Below, in pieces: positions 27,156-34,378 of a stretch of DNA of 64,000 nucleotides; positions within the stretch are counted from its first letter, which is position 1, and every line of letters starts with the position of its first letter. Under the pieces are notes generated by a model. The model saw only the letters and a list, made by a program, of their open reading frames with translations. It made no database searches and was not told where the DNA came from. Source of the DNA: Rosenbergiella metrosideri (GTDB lineage Bacteria; Pseudomonadota; Gammaproteobacteria; Enterobacterales; Enterobacteriaceae); contig NZ_JALBCV010000004.1 in assembly GCF_022602565.1 (NCBI RefSeq), forward strand, positions 149,390-213,389, read 5' to 3'. The position numbers and the translations under genes were made by a program.

Positions 27156-27437
27156 ATGAAAATAACACGTTCGATGCTTTTCGCAGGTTTGTTTGGTTTA
27201 ACCTGCTTTGCTGCACAGGCAGCTCAAAATATCTCAAAAGAAGAAGTGAAACATTTCAAATTAACCAAAGTGGGATCCATCTCAGTAGCGGAAACCGGGG
27301 GTAGCATCTCTTCGCCTTCCGATTTGCATGAAGAGATCTCTAAACGTGCGGACGATAAAGGTGCCAAGTACTACGTGATCATTGCGGCACGTGAACACGG
27401 TCCAAACTTCGATGCCGTGGTCGATTTATATAAATAA
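27156..27437 (+). CDS. DUF1471 (YdgH/BhsA/McbA-type) periplasmic stress protein
   Basis: The 93-residue protein has a signal peptide (MKITRSMLFAGLFGLTCFAA, cleavage near AQAAQ) and a DUF1471 domain including VKHFKLTKVGSISVAETGGS, LHEEISKRADDKGAKYYVII and a C-terminal VVDLYK. Family members are secreted small proteins linked to biofilm, acid and peroxide stress. The ATG at 27156 is preferred over an in-frame start at 27120 because GAAGGAAG precedes it and the signal peptide begins there. Confidence 0.88.
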   Translation: MKITRSMLFAGLFGLTCFAAQAAQNISKEEVKHFKLTKVGSISVAETGGSISSPSDLHEEISKRADDKGAKYYVIIAAREHGPNFDAVVDLYK

Positions 27438-27445
27438 GTAAGATA

Positions 27446-27462
27446 GGGGGAATAATTCCCCC
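27446..27462. terminator. Terminator between convergent DUF1471 and MFS genes
   Basis: GGGGGAA and TTCCCCC form a 7-bp stem with a three-base loop, followed by CTTTTC on the plus strand. Confidence 0.7.
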
Positions 27463-27466
27463 CTTT

Positions 27467-28921
27467 TCAGTTAGTGGCGTAATCTTCCGCATCAACATCA
27501 TAACCAGCAGGTTCCCAGCCTAATAACTGCAAAGCGATCAACCCTATCGCCGGTGCACAGGCAATCACCCAAAATAGGTGTGTGCCCAGATAAAGCGTTA
27601 AAAGCGGAAAAATAAATAGTGCAAGCGTCGAACTAATACGAGTCACTGTCTGATTCAGCCCCACGCCGACTCCGCGTAGCGAGGCTGGATAACTCAATGA
27701 TGCATAGACCATCGATTGCGCGCCAGGCCCTACCCCTTGCCCGAACAAAAACAGAGCCAATAATCCAAAACAGGAAAGCGCGTGTAAATTATCTTGCGGT
27801 TTTCCCAACCAAGCTAGGCCAACCAAGGCTACAATTTGGCAGAGGTAACCCGCCGTCGCCAAGGGCCTCGCCCCGATTATAGCAACCCAACGTACCGCCA
27901 ACATGCCCCCCGTAAAAGCAAAAAAGAAATTTAGAACAAGGGAGACCAAGATAGTGGTTAATAACGATTGCTCAAAAAGTGTGGAGATAATGATAGGTAA
28001 GCCAAAAGCGATCGCGGCGTAGGCGAAGGGCGAGACAAATGAGAGTATGCTGCTAAGTACTGTACGTTTTGCATACCGGCTACCAAAAAGCGCGCGATAG
28101 GCGATCCAAGGGCTTGCTGTTTGGCCCGACGATACGGGGCTGACTCCCGCCTCACCGACTGTTGCCGGAATACGATAAGTTTTATTCAGAATGGCTACGG
28201 CAGTAGTTAAATCACCCTGTTGTGCCGCCCATATGGGAGACTCCGTCATATATTTTTTTCTGATAAGGAGGATAGCTAACGCGGGCAGAGCGCCAAATCC
28301 TACAATATAGCGCCATAAATAGGCCGATTGACTGTCTGGTAGAAAACTATATAGCGCTAAAACCAGTAGATAGGCTGCAGAGATGGCGGCATACCAAGTT
28401 GGGCACCACATCGCTATTTTTGCCGCTTTATTACCTCGACCGTTTAAGCGAGAGAATTCAGCCAGAAAAGCCATCGCCACGGGTAAATCGATTCCGATAC
28501 CTAACCCCATGATAAAACGGCTAAGCGTGAGAATTTCTGCATTAGGGGCAAGAGCACCTAAAATTGCCGCAAAGACAAAAAAGAACATATCCGCCATGAA
28601 GACTCGGTAACGGCCAATTTTATCGGTTAAATAGCCACCGAGTAGTGCGCCGATGATTGCACCAAAAGTAATCGCAGAGACCACCATACCAACCTGCGTT
28701 GCACTTAAGGCAAATTGCCGAGTGATGTCTTTAACGCCAAAGGCAAGTGCCCCAAGGTCATAAGCATCAAGAAAAATTCCCCCCAGCGCTATCGTAATAA
28801 TCATTCGTGCATGATGACTCGTTAACGAGGAGGTATTAATCAATCGATTAACATCAGCCGCATTGCGTACGATGTACGAGGGCTGTGCAGCGCTATCCGT
28901 CATAACATTACTCACTACCAT
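27467..28921 (-). CDS. MFS transporter, metabolite:H+ symporter type, candidate MetJ target
   Basis: The 484-residue protein has 12 hydrophobic helices. GGYLTDKIGRYRVFMAD is the MFS loop 2-3 motif, ITIALGGIFLDAYDLGAL opens TM1, and RFIMGLGIGIDLPVAMAFLAEF resembles sugar/metabolite porters. A central loop contains the TESPIWAAQQGD variant of PESPRWL. The true start may be the in-frame ATG at 28903 (MTDSAAQPS). Immediately upstream are three tandem MetJ-box-like octamers, so the gene may be repressed when methionine or SAM is plentiful. This makes methionine or a sulfur-containing precursor a candidate substrate. The substrate is inference only. Confidence 0.82.
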   Translation of the reverse strand: MVVSNVMTDSAAQPSYIVRNAADVNRLINTSSLTSHHARMIITIALGGIFLDAYDLGALAFGVKDITRQFALSATQVGMVVSAITFGAIIGALLGGYLTDKIGRYRVFMADMFFFVFAAILGALAPNAEILTLSRFIMGLGIGIDLPVAMAFLAEFSRLNGRGNKAAKIAMWCPTWYAAISAAYLLVLALYSFLPDSQSAYLWRYIVGFGALPALAILLIRKKYMTESPIWAAQQGDLTTAVAILNKTYRIPATVGEAGVSPVSSGQTASPWIAYRALFGSRYAKRTVLSSILSFVSPFAYAAIAFGLPIIISTLFEQSLLTTILVSLVLNFFFAFTGGMLAVRWVAIIGARPLATAGYLCQIVALVGLAWLGKPQDNLHALSCFGLLALFLFGQGVGPGAQSMVYASLSYPASLRGVGVGLNQTVTRISSTLALFIFPLLTLYLGTHLFWVIACAPAIGLIALQLLGWEPAGYDVDAEDYATN

Positions 28922-28945
28922 AGATGTTTAGACGTCTAGACTCCT
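28922..28945 (-). promoter_or_regulatory. Candidate MetJ operator of three tandem met boxes
   Basis: Three abutting octamers read AGATGTTT, AGACGTCT and AGACTCCT. The middle one is the exact MetJ consensus and the flanks match it at six of eight positions. A minus-strand -10-like TATAAC is at 28951-28956, so the operator would cover the transcription start of the MFS gene. Confidence 0.65.
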
Positions 28946-28981
28946 TTATTGTTATAGTCATGGCAAGTTTTTTTAATCATC

Positions 28982-29317
28982 TTAGGCCAATTTTATGATC
29001 GCCATCCCCAGCAGTAGCAACAAGATCCCTATGCCGCCGATCCAGTTAAGCCGTTGACCGAATAAGATCCAGCCAAAAGCGATCGTCGCCAGAAGCCCCA
29101 ATCCGCCCCACAGGGCATATGCCACCGCTAAGTCTATTCCTTTTACAGCTTGTCCCAACGCACTGAAAGCGGCCAATACCGCGATAAGTGACAATATGCC
29201 GTAGCTTTTTTTCTGAAAGCCATTGGAGAGTTTGAGTAAAACGTTAGCGATAATTTCGACGATCACCGCCAGTAACAACCATAAGCTATGTTGCCACTCA
29301 AGTAAGAAGGCGATCAT
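28982..29317 (-). CDS. mdtI: Spermidine exporter subunit MdtI (SMR family)
   Basis: The 111-residue protein has four membrane helices. [20 protein letters not shown] carries the membrane glutamate typical of small multidrug-resistance proteins, and [20 protein letters not shown] is nearly identical to E. coli MdtI (109 residues). MdtI works with MdtJ as a heteromer that exports spermidine. Its ATG overlaps the mdtJ stop by four bases (ATGA), indicating translational coupling. Confidence 0.93.
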   Translation of the reverse strand: MIAFLLEWQHSLWLLLAVIVEIIANVLLKLSNGFQKKSYGILSLIAVLAAFSALGQAVKGIDLAVAYALWGGLGLLATIAFGWILFGQRLNWIGGIGILLLLLGMAIIKLA

Positions 29318-29667
29318 TGCATCACTCCTTGTGCTTTAGGATCGGTTGAACGTGTCCCAATTTTGATCAAGGTGATCCCAAGGATCAACAGTACTAAACC
29401 GCAGAGTTTGCCAGCTGACAATGATTCATCGAATAGCCATAGGCTACATAAGGTGATTAAAATAATTCCCACACCTTCCCACATGGCATAGGCGACGCCT
29501 AATGCGATTTTTTTTATCGCAATCGACAACGTGAGATAAGAACATCCAATCATTAATAACATAATGTAATAGCCACTGGCGGACCCACTGAGCGTGGACC
29601 ACTTCATCGATAACGTCCCAGTGACTTCAAAAATAATGGCGAGTAATAATAGCATCCAATAAAACAT
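29314..29667 (-). CDS. mdtJ: Spermidine exporter subunit MdtJ (SMR family)
   Basis: The 117-residue, four-helix protein has [40 protein letters not shown] and [14 protein letters not shown], all matching E. coli MdtJ (121 residues). It is the first gene of mdtJI. In E. coli the pair is induced by spermidine. Confidence 0.93.
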   Translation of the reverse strand: MFYWMLLLLAIIFEVTGTLSMKWSTLSGSASGYYIMLLMIGCSYLTLSIAIKKIALGVAYAMWEGVGIILITLCSLWLFDESLSAGKLCGLVLLILGITLIKIGTRSTDPKAQGVMQ

Positions 29668-30003
29668 GGTGATTCTTCCAAATCATGGTAAAGAGCCTCT
29701 GCACCGCAAGTAGGTGAGAGATAAGAGTCAAAACGATTAGGAAGAGAGGAACTAAAGCGCGGAGCGCCAGTGTTGATCACTCGCAGAGCTAGAGAAAGGG
29801 GATAAAAAAGTCGAACAAAAGAATCCTTCTTTTTGGATCAGCATACGCATAAAAATTACAATTTATCCGCGGGGTTGCTTCTCATCATTGCGGAAAAAAT
29901 TTGTCCTTGGCAGTTGTGTTAGTGTAATTCTGGCACAGCCATGGCGATAAATCCCGCAGCTTTGCGAATCTTTACCTACCATTTTAGGGCTCTGAGCCAG
30001 TAA
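29668..30003. other. Intergenic region, leader of mdtJI and downstream of cupin gene
   Basis: No ORF, RNA gene or strong hairpin was recognised in these 336 bases. The part next to mdtJ presumably holds the mdtJI promoter and a leader. Confidence 0.4.
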
Positions 30004-30315
30004 TTAGACTGAACCGGCTTTTTCTATTACTAAAATCCGCGCTTCTCCGCGGGGATGGGCGACATGTTCAGTACCGACACTGGCATAAAAGATATCGCCG
30101 ACCTCTAGCATCGCCGATTTTTCTTCCCCCGCCTCTCGGTAGAACATCTCAACACAGCCCTGCAATACGACGAACACCTCTTGGCCATCATTGATATGCC
30201 ATTTATAGGGTTGGTCGGTCCAATGTAATCGGACGGAAGTTCCATCAAAATCTGCAATATCAAGTGCTTGCCAAGCACGTTCCCCGGTAAAGCGACTACT
30301 CGACACTATTTTCAT
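30004..30315 (-). CDS. Cupin-domain protein
   Basis: The 103-residue single-domain cupin contains KWHINDGQEVFVVLQGCVEMFYR (cupin motif 1, with H and E ligand positions) and GDIFYASVGTEHVAHPRGEARILVIE (motif 2 with His). The ATG at 30315 has GGAG upstream and lies inside the end of the isochorismatase-like gene (20-base overlap), so translation is coupled. The reaction is unknown. It is the last gene of a three-gene operon with a hydrolase and a monooxygenase-like protein. Confidence 0.82.
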   Translation of the reverse strand: MKIVSSSRFTGERAWQALDIADFDGTSVRLHWTDQPYKWHINDGQEVFVVLQGCVEMFYREAGEEKSAMLEVGDIFYASVGTEHVAHPRGEARILVIEKAGSV

Positions 30316-30853
30316 TTTCACTCCGCCACTGCGTTAGGCTGCTCAGAGCCGCGAAATCCGCAGCAAGAAGGGCTAGGGTCGACTGCCATAATAATTCGGC
30401 GGTAAACGGCGTTCCCGCGAGGGCAAAACTGACCACCGCATCGTCGATAATTGTTACGCTTAACCCTAAGTCAGCCGCCGCCCGTACGGTCGAGTTGACA
30501 CAAAAGCCTGCCACCGCCCCAATAACGGTGAGATGTGAGATCCCTGCAGTCATCAAATGTGAATAAAGCCCGGTATGACTCAAAGCAGAAGAGCCGTATT
30601 TAATAAAAAATTTTTCATTTGGTAGCGGTTGGAAGCCCTCAAGCGGCATGGCTGCCGCCTGATCAGGATGCAAGGTCCCAGTAGTATCAAGGTCGTGATG
30701 ATAGATATGGATAACCGGGCGCTGCTGCTGTCGATAAGCATTGAGTATCGATAGCCCATTCTCAATCGCTCGGTGAGGAAATGTGTCGACACCTTGATCG
30801 ATACGCTGTTGGACAAATTTCTGCATATCAATGATTAAAAGCGCATCAGCCAT
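30296..30853 (-). CDS. Isochorismatase-like cysteine hydrolase
   Basis: The 185-residue protein has LLIIDMQKF (catalytic Asp) at the N-terminus, FFIKYGSSALSHTGL with the catalytic Lys, and the nucleophile Cys in IGAVAGFCVNSTVRAAADLG. This gives the Asp-Lys-Cys triad of the family, which includes nicotinamidases and uncharacterised amidases. The ATG at 30853 follows the previous stop by four bases. The substrate is unknown. Confidence 0.87.
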   Translation of the reverse strand: MADALLIIDMQKFVQQRIDQGVDTFPHRAIENGLSILNAYRQQQRPVIHIYHHDLDTTGTLHPDQAAAMPLEGFQPLPNEKFFIKYGSSALSHTGLYSHLMTAGISHLTVIGAVAGFCVNSTVRAAADLGLSVTIIDDAVVSFALAGTPFTAELLWQSTLALLAADFAALSSLTQWRSENENSVE

Positions 30854-30857
30854 AGTC

Positions 30858-31130
30858 CTACCCCTCACTCATCTTGTAATCCCTGTCGATACCGGCGGTC
30901 TTACGGCCCCATTCTGAACCGGCGACACGTTGCTGGTGCAAAGCAAACGCAGTGTTGTCCGTAAAGGATTCGTCGACCCGCCAGACCAAGGGATCGGCGG
31001 TTTGGGTAACAGAAAAAGATAAACATCCTGCCTCAGCGCGCGACAGCTGCTGGTGTTCAGGAAGATAGTGGCTGACAGTTTGCGACGCTTCGGGTGTGCG
31101 ACAACGTAAAAAACCACTCAATGTAATCAT
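30858..31130 (-). CDS. Antibiotic biosynthesis monooxygenase (ABM) domain protein
   Basis: The 90-residue ferredoxin-like protein has the ABM/YgiN pattern: ITLSGFLRC, HYLPEHQQLSRAEAGCLSFSV, WRVDESFTDNTAFALHQQRV and a terminal SEWG block. YgiN relatives oxidise quinols. The ATG at 31130 is chosen because AAAGGA precedes it; a longer frame starts at 31154. First gene of a compact operon with the hydrolase and the cupin, and divergent from a glutathione transferase. Confidence 0.78.
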   Translation of the reverse strand: MITLSGFLRCRTPEASQTVSHYLPEHQQLSRAEAGCLSFSVTQTADPLVWRVDESFTDNTAFALHQQRVAGSEWGRKTAGIDRDYKMSEG

Positions 31131-31210
31131 CAGTTTTCCTTTACCTCCGGCCATGAAGCTTCTACGTTAAGAGATTATGGGTAAAAAGGCTATAGCTCTG
31201 GAGGCTTATT

Positions 31211-31849
31211 ATGTTGCAAGTATGGGGAAGAGAAACCTCTTCCAATGTCCAAGCCGTTATGTGGTGTATCGGGGAATTGGGGCTAGACTATCAACGTTAT
31301 GATTACGGCCACCACTTCGGCGGACTGGATAGTGACGCGTTCTATCAGCTGAATCCCAATCGTACCATCCCGGTGTTACAGGACAATGACCATGCTCCGC
31401 TATGGGAAAGTGGGGCAATCCTGCGCTATTTAGCCAGTCGTTATGCCCCAGAGACGTTTTGGCCTGAAGAGATTTTTGCTCGCTGTGAAGTGGATCGCTG
31501 GGCAGAATGGGCAAAAGTCAGTGTTGTATCACTCTTTACGCAACCTATTTTTTGGCAACTCGTTCGTACCCCCGCTGACGAGCGTGATCTGCCCGCGATT
31601 AAGCGAGCGATTGATCGGTTTGAGAGTAAATTAGCCATCGCCGACCAACAGCTAAACCAATACCCCTTTTTAGCCGGTGAGCATTTTAGCCTAGCCGATA
31701 TTCAATTAGGCCACCTTCTCTACCGCTATTATCAGTTGGGGATTGCTCAGCAACCTCTCCCTGCGCTTGACGCGTACTACCAGCGCCTTACCCAACGGCC
31801 GGCTTATCAACGTCACGTGATGGTCAGTTATCAATCGCTACGCGTTTAA
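31211..31849 (+). CDS. Glutathione S-transferase family protein
   Basis: The 212-residue protein has an N-terminal thioredoxin-fold domain with [20 protein letters not shown] (Ser in the glutathione-activating position), the cis-proline segment [11 protein letters not shown] and [14 protein letters not shown]. An all-helical C-terminal domain follows, with the N-capping FSLADIQLG. It is divergent from the ABM/hydrolase/cupin operon by 80 bases, which suggests a shared detoxification role. Its 3' end overlaps the convergent GNAT gene by 12 bases. Confidence 0.88.
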   Translation: MLQVWGRETSSNVQAVMWCIGELGLDYQRYDYGHHFGGLDSDAFYQLNPNRTIPVLQDNDHAPLWESGAILRYLASRYAPETFWPEEIFARCEVDRWAEWAKVSVVSLFTQPIFWQLVRTPADERDLPAIKRAIDRFESKLAIADQQLNQYPFLAGEHFSLADIQLGHLLYRYYQLGIAQQPLPALDAYYQRLTQRPAYQRHVMVSYQSLRV

Positions 31850-32260
31850 GTCTTTCCGTAAGTAATGACGTTGCATGCCGACCTTAGGGAAATCTGCCAG
31901 CGTCATTACTGTTTGATAACCACTTTTTATATAAAATAGAGGGGATTGAAAGCTAAAAGTATCGACTAAGCTTAGTTGACATCCTAACTGTTTCGCGTGG
32001 CTTTCCGCTTGCTGTAATAACCGCCCACCCACTCCCTGCCCCCTTACTGACTCATCCACCCATAAATAATCGATGCATAACCACTGGCCTTTAATCGAGG
32101 CATTCAGTCCCCCTAACATCACTCCCTGCGCATCACGGCAATATACCCCGAAATGCCCCACCTCTTGAGGGGGGAGAAATGTGTGATTGTAACGACGTAA
32201 CCCAACAAATAGCTCTTGCTGGTCGGTAATATTGAGCGTTGGGGTCAGAATATATTGCAT
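31838..32260 (-). CDS. GNAT-family N-acetyltransferase
   Basis: The 140-residue protein has the acetyl-CoA motif [21 protein letters not shown], and motif [12 protein letters not shown]. The substrate is unknown. Confidence 0.85.
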   Translation of the reverse strand: MQYILTPTLNITDQQELFVGLRRYNHTFLPPQEVGHFGVYCRDAQGVMLGGLNASIKGQWLCIDYLWVDESVRGQGVGGRLLQQAESHAKQLGCQLSLVDTFSFQSPLFYIKSGYQTVMTLADFPKVGMQRHYLRKDLNA

Positions 32261-32428
32261 CGTTGATCCTCACTTTTCGGCGGCGGTAATAAAAAATTAC
32301 AGTTAAAGCCTCTGATATAACTTATTTACAGCATTTTTTATTCTTTTAATAGTTGTTTGCGCGATCAAAAACTGGCAATTTTCCTAATCAGCTTGTGGTC
32401 AAAACGAAATTAGCATTAAGGGGTTAGG

Positions 32429-33889
32429 TTGGACGTTACACTTCAAAAACAGAATAACATTGCTGGAGCAAATATTCTTTGCTTCATACAGATGTTTTCC
32501 ACCATGGGATTTGCAGTACTCTATTCTTCGCTGGTACTTTACGCCACCAAAAAATTAGGCTTCAGCGAATACTCGGCTAACGCCATTATGGGGATCTTTG
32601 GTGCCTTTAATTATGGACTTCATTTATTCGGCGGCTATCTGGGTGGCAGATTTCTGAGTAACCGTAATCTCTTTGTTCTCGGTATGGTATTACAGGTCAT
32701 CGGTTGTTATCTGTTATCAAGCGCGCAGATAGACGGCCTCTACTGGGGACTCGCACTCTTTTTAACTGGTAGTGGTCTAAATGTTACGTGTATAAATATG
32801 ATGCTGACCCAAAGGTTTACCCCCAATGACCCGCGTCGCGAATCAGCTTTTCTGTGGAATTATGCGGGGATGAATCTGGGCTTTTTTATGGGCTTCACCG
32901 CTGCCGGCTATTTTCAGTTAAGCCTGAATTATCACGCCCTATTTTTATTTGCCACCCTCGGTAATCTTATTGCTATCGTGCTCACTAGCATATTTTGGCG
33001 TCATTTGGCCGACCTTAATACGCCGCTGAGTCAAGCTTCAGGACCGAAGATGCGCCAACGCTTGGCAATAGGCTGTGTGATCTTATTACTGCTGCTTCCC
33101 GTGGTAAAAGTGATGCTGACCCACTCAGAAGTAAGTAGTTACTTCGTTCTAGGCCTAGGCACCTTAGTTCTTGTGGCTCTCTGTATTATCACTGGTCGGC
33201 ATAAAATTGCCGCGGAACGTTCACGAATGATCGCCTACCTCATCCTTACCCTCGGGTCTTTGGTCTTTTGGTCACTGTATCAACTTGCCCCGATGGGACT
33301 GATGCTGTTTGCCGAAAATAATCTTAATTTACAGCTATTTGGCTGGCATATCGCCCCGCAGTGGATACAAGATATTAATACGCTGGTGATTGTCTTAGGG
33401 GGCCCGCTGCTTGCCCTACTGTTTAAACGGCTGCGCGCGCAGGGCATCACGATTGATATCCCCAGTCAATTTGCAGCCTCACTGCTGTTTATGGGTGGAG
33501 GTATGTTAGTACTTCCTATCGGTATTGGCCTTGCCGGTGCTAATGGCTTAGTCGATTTTCAATGGATATTTTGGAGTTACTTACTGCAAAGTATCGGTGA
33601 ATTACTGATCTCGCCGATAGGCTACGCGATGATTGGTCGTCTGGCTCCGCAGCAATACCAAGGCTTGTTGATGGGGACCTGGATGATGATTTCCGGTGTT
33701 GCTTCTATCCTTGCTGGTTATTTATCGCAAGCGATGCCGACTGCACAGGGTTCCACCCCTCTATTAACTAATCCCGGCTATAGCCATTTATTTATCTTAT
33801 TGGCCATCGCCTCGGGATTAACGGCAGTGGTGCTGATGCTCTTAATCCCGTTATTACGCCGGTTAATTGGGCCAGTACAAGCCAATTAA
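32429..33889 (+). CDS. POT/PTR-family peptide transporter
   Basis: The 486-residue protein has 12-14 hydrophobic segments. The arrangement TMGFAVLYSSLVLYATKKLGFS (a degenerate E1XXE2R region), FGAFNYGLHLFGGYLGGR, FLWNYAGMNLGFFMGF and a late IGELLISPIGYAMIGRLAP block fits proton-dependent oligopeptide transporters. The ExxER motif of canonical Dtp permeases is not preserved at TM1, so the substrate may not be a dipeptide. The start is TTG with AAGGGG upstream. A hairpin follows the stop. Confidence 0.75.
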   Translation: MDVTLQKQNNIAGANILCFIQMFSTMGFAVLYSSLVLYATKKLGFSEYSANAIMGIFGAFNYGLHLFGGYLGGRFLSNRNLFVLGMVLQVIGCYLLSSAQIDGLYWGLALFLTGSGLNVTCINMMLTQRFTPNDPRRESAFLWNYAGMNLGFFMGFTAAGYFQLSLNYHALFLFATLGNLIAIVLTSIFWRHLADLNTPLSQASGPKMRQRLAIGCVILLLLLPVVKVMLTHSEVSSYFVLGLGTLVLVALCIITGRHKIAAERSRMIAYLILTLGSLVFWSLYQLAPMGLMLFAENNLNLQLFGWHIAPQWIQDINTLVIVLGGPLLALLFKRLRAQGITIDIPSQFAASLLFMGGGMLVLPIGIGLAGANGLVDFQWIFWSYLLQSIGELLISPIGYAMIGRLAPQQYQGLLMGTWMMISGVASILAGYLSQAMPTAQGSTPLLTNPGYSHLFILLAIASGLTAVVLMLLIPLLRRLIGPVQAN

Positions 33890-33903
33890 TTACCTCAGAA
33901 CAT

Positions 33904-33931
33904 CCCTTGGCGACCCTAGGTCGACCAAGGG
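33904..33931 (+). terminator. Hairpin after the POT transporter gene
   Basis: CCCTTGGCGACC pairs with GGTCGACCAAGGG with one bulged base. No T run follows, so its terminator strength is uncertain. Confidence 0.5.
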
Positions 33932-34223
33932 TTCACTAGAGCTTCGCGCCTAGAATTTCAGGCTGTTCAACACATTCCCCCAGTACTGTGATAATAGCCA
34001 ATCGTAACTTAGCTGCTAGGTATCGATATCGATCAATAATAATATTTACGTGCCCTTCACTAGACTAAAGTGGCTGTAACCTATTAGCGAACTGCTCGTA
34101 CAGATCGGTTACAGGCTAAGTAAAGGGGGGCCGGCGAAATGCCATTCAGGTATATCAAAATATGTGGAGCCGATATTATTACTATATTTTAACTCGAAGA
34201 TATCGGAGATATAAAAATAAGAA

Positions 34224-34265
34224 AATAGAGTCTTCAGCAAATACTCAATGACTAAAGACTCTATT
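34224..34265 (-). terminator. Terminator of clpV
   Basis: AATAGAGTCTT and AAGACTCTATT form an 11-bp stem with a 20-base loop. On the minus strand it is followed by TTTTCTTATTTTT, so it suits clpV, which ends 114 bases earlier. Confidence 0.6.
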
Positions 34266-34378
34266 TAATCTCCTGACCGAATCATAAAATAAGATATAAA
34301 TACCCTATCAAATAATTTATTTAACCAACAGCTTTATGACGTTGCGACAATATTTTATAACGCAGCATTCAGGCTCAC

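Larger units (their letters stand above)
33890..34378. other. Non-coding gap between the POT transporter and clpV
   Basis: No ORF with a plausible start was seen in these 489 bases. The gap holds two hairpins, listed separately, and AT-rich filler. Confidence 0.5.

Noticed and set aside
34022..34033. ATCGATATCGAT palindrome downstream of the POT transporter.
   Set aside because: A short perfect palindrome in AT-rich DNA, with no gene it could control nearby; it is not distinguishable from chance.
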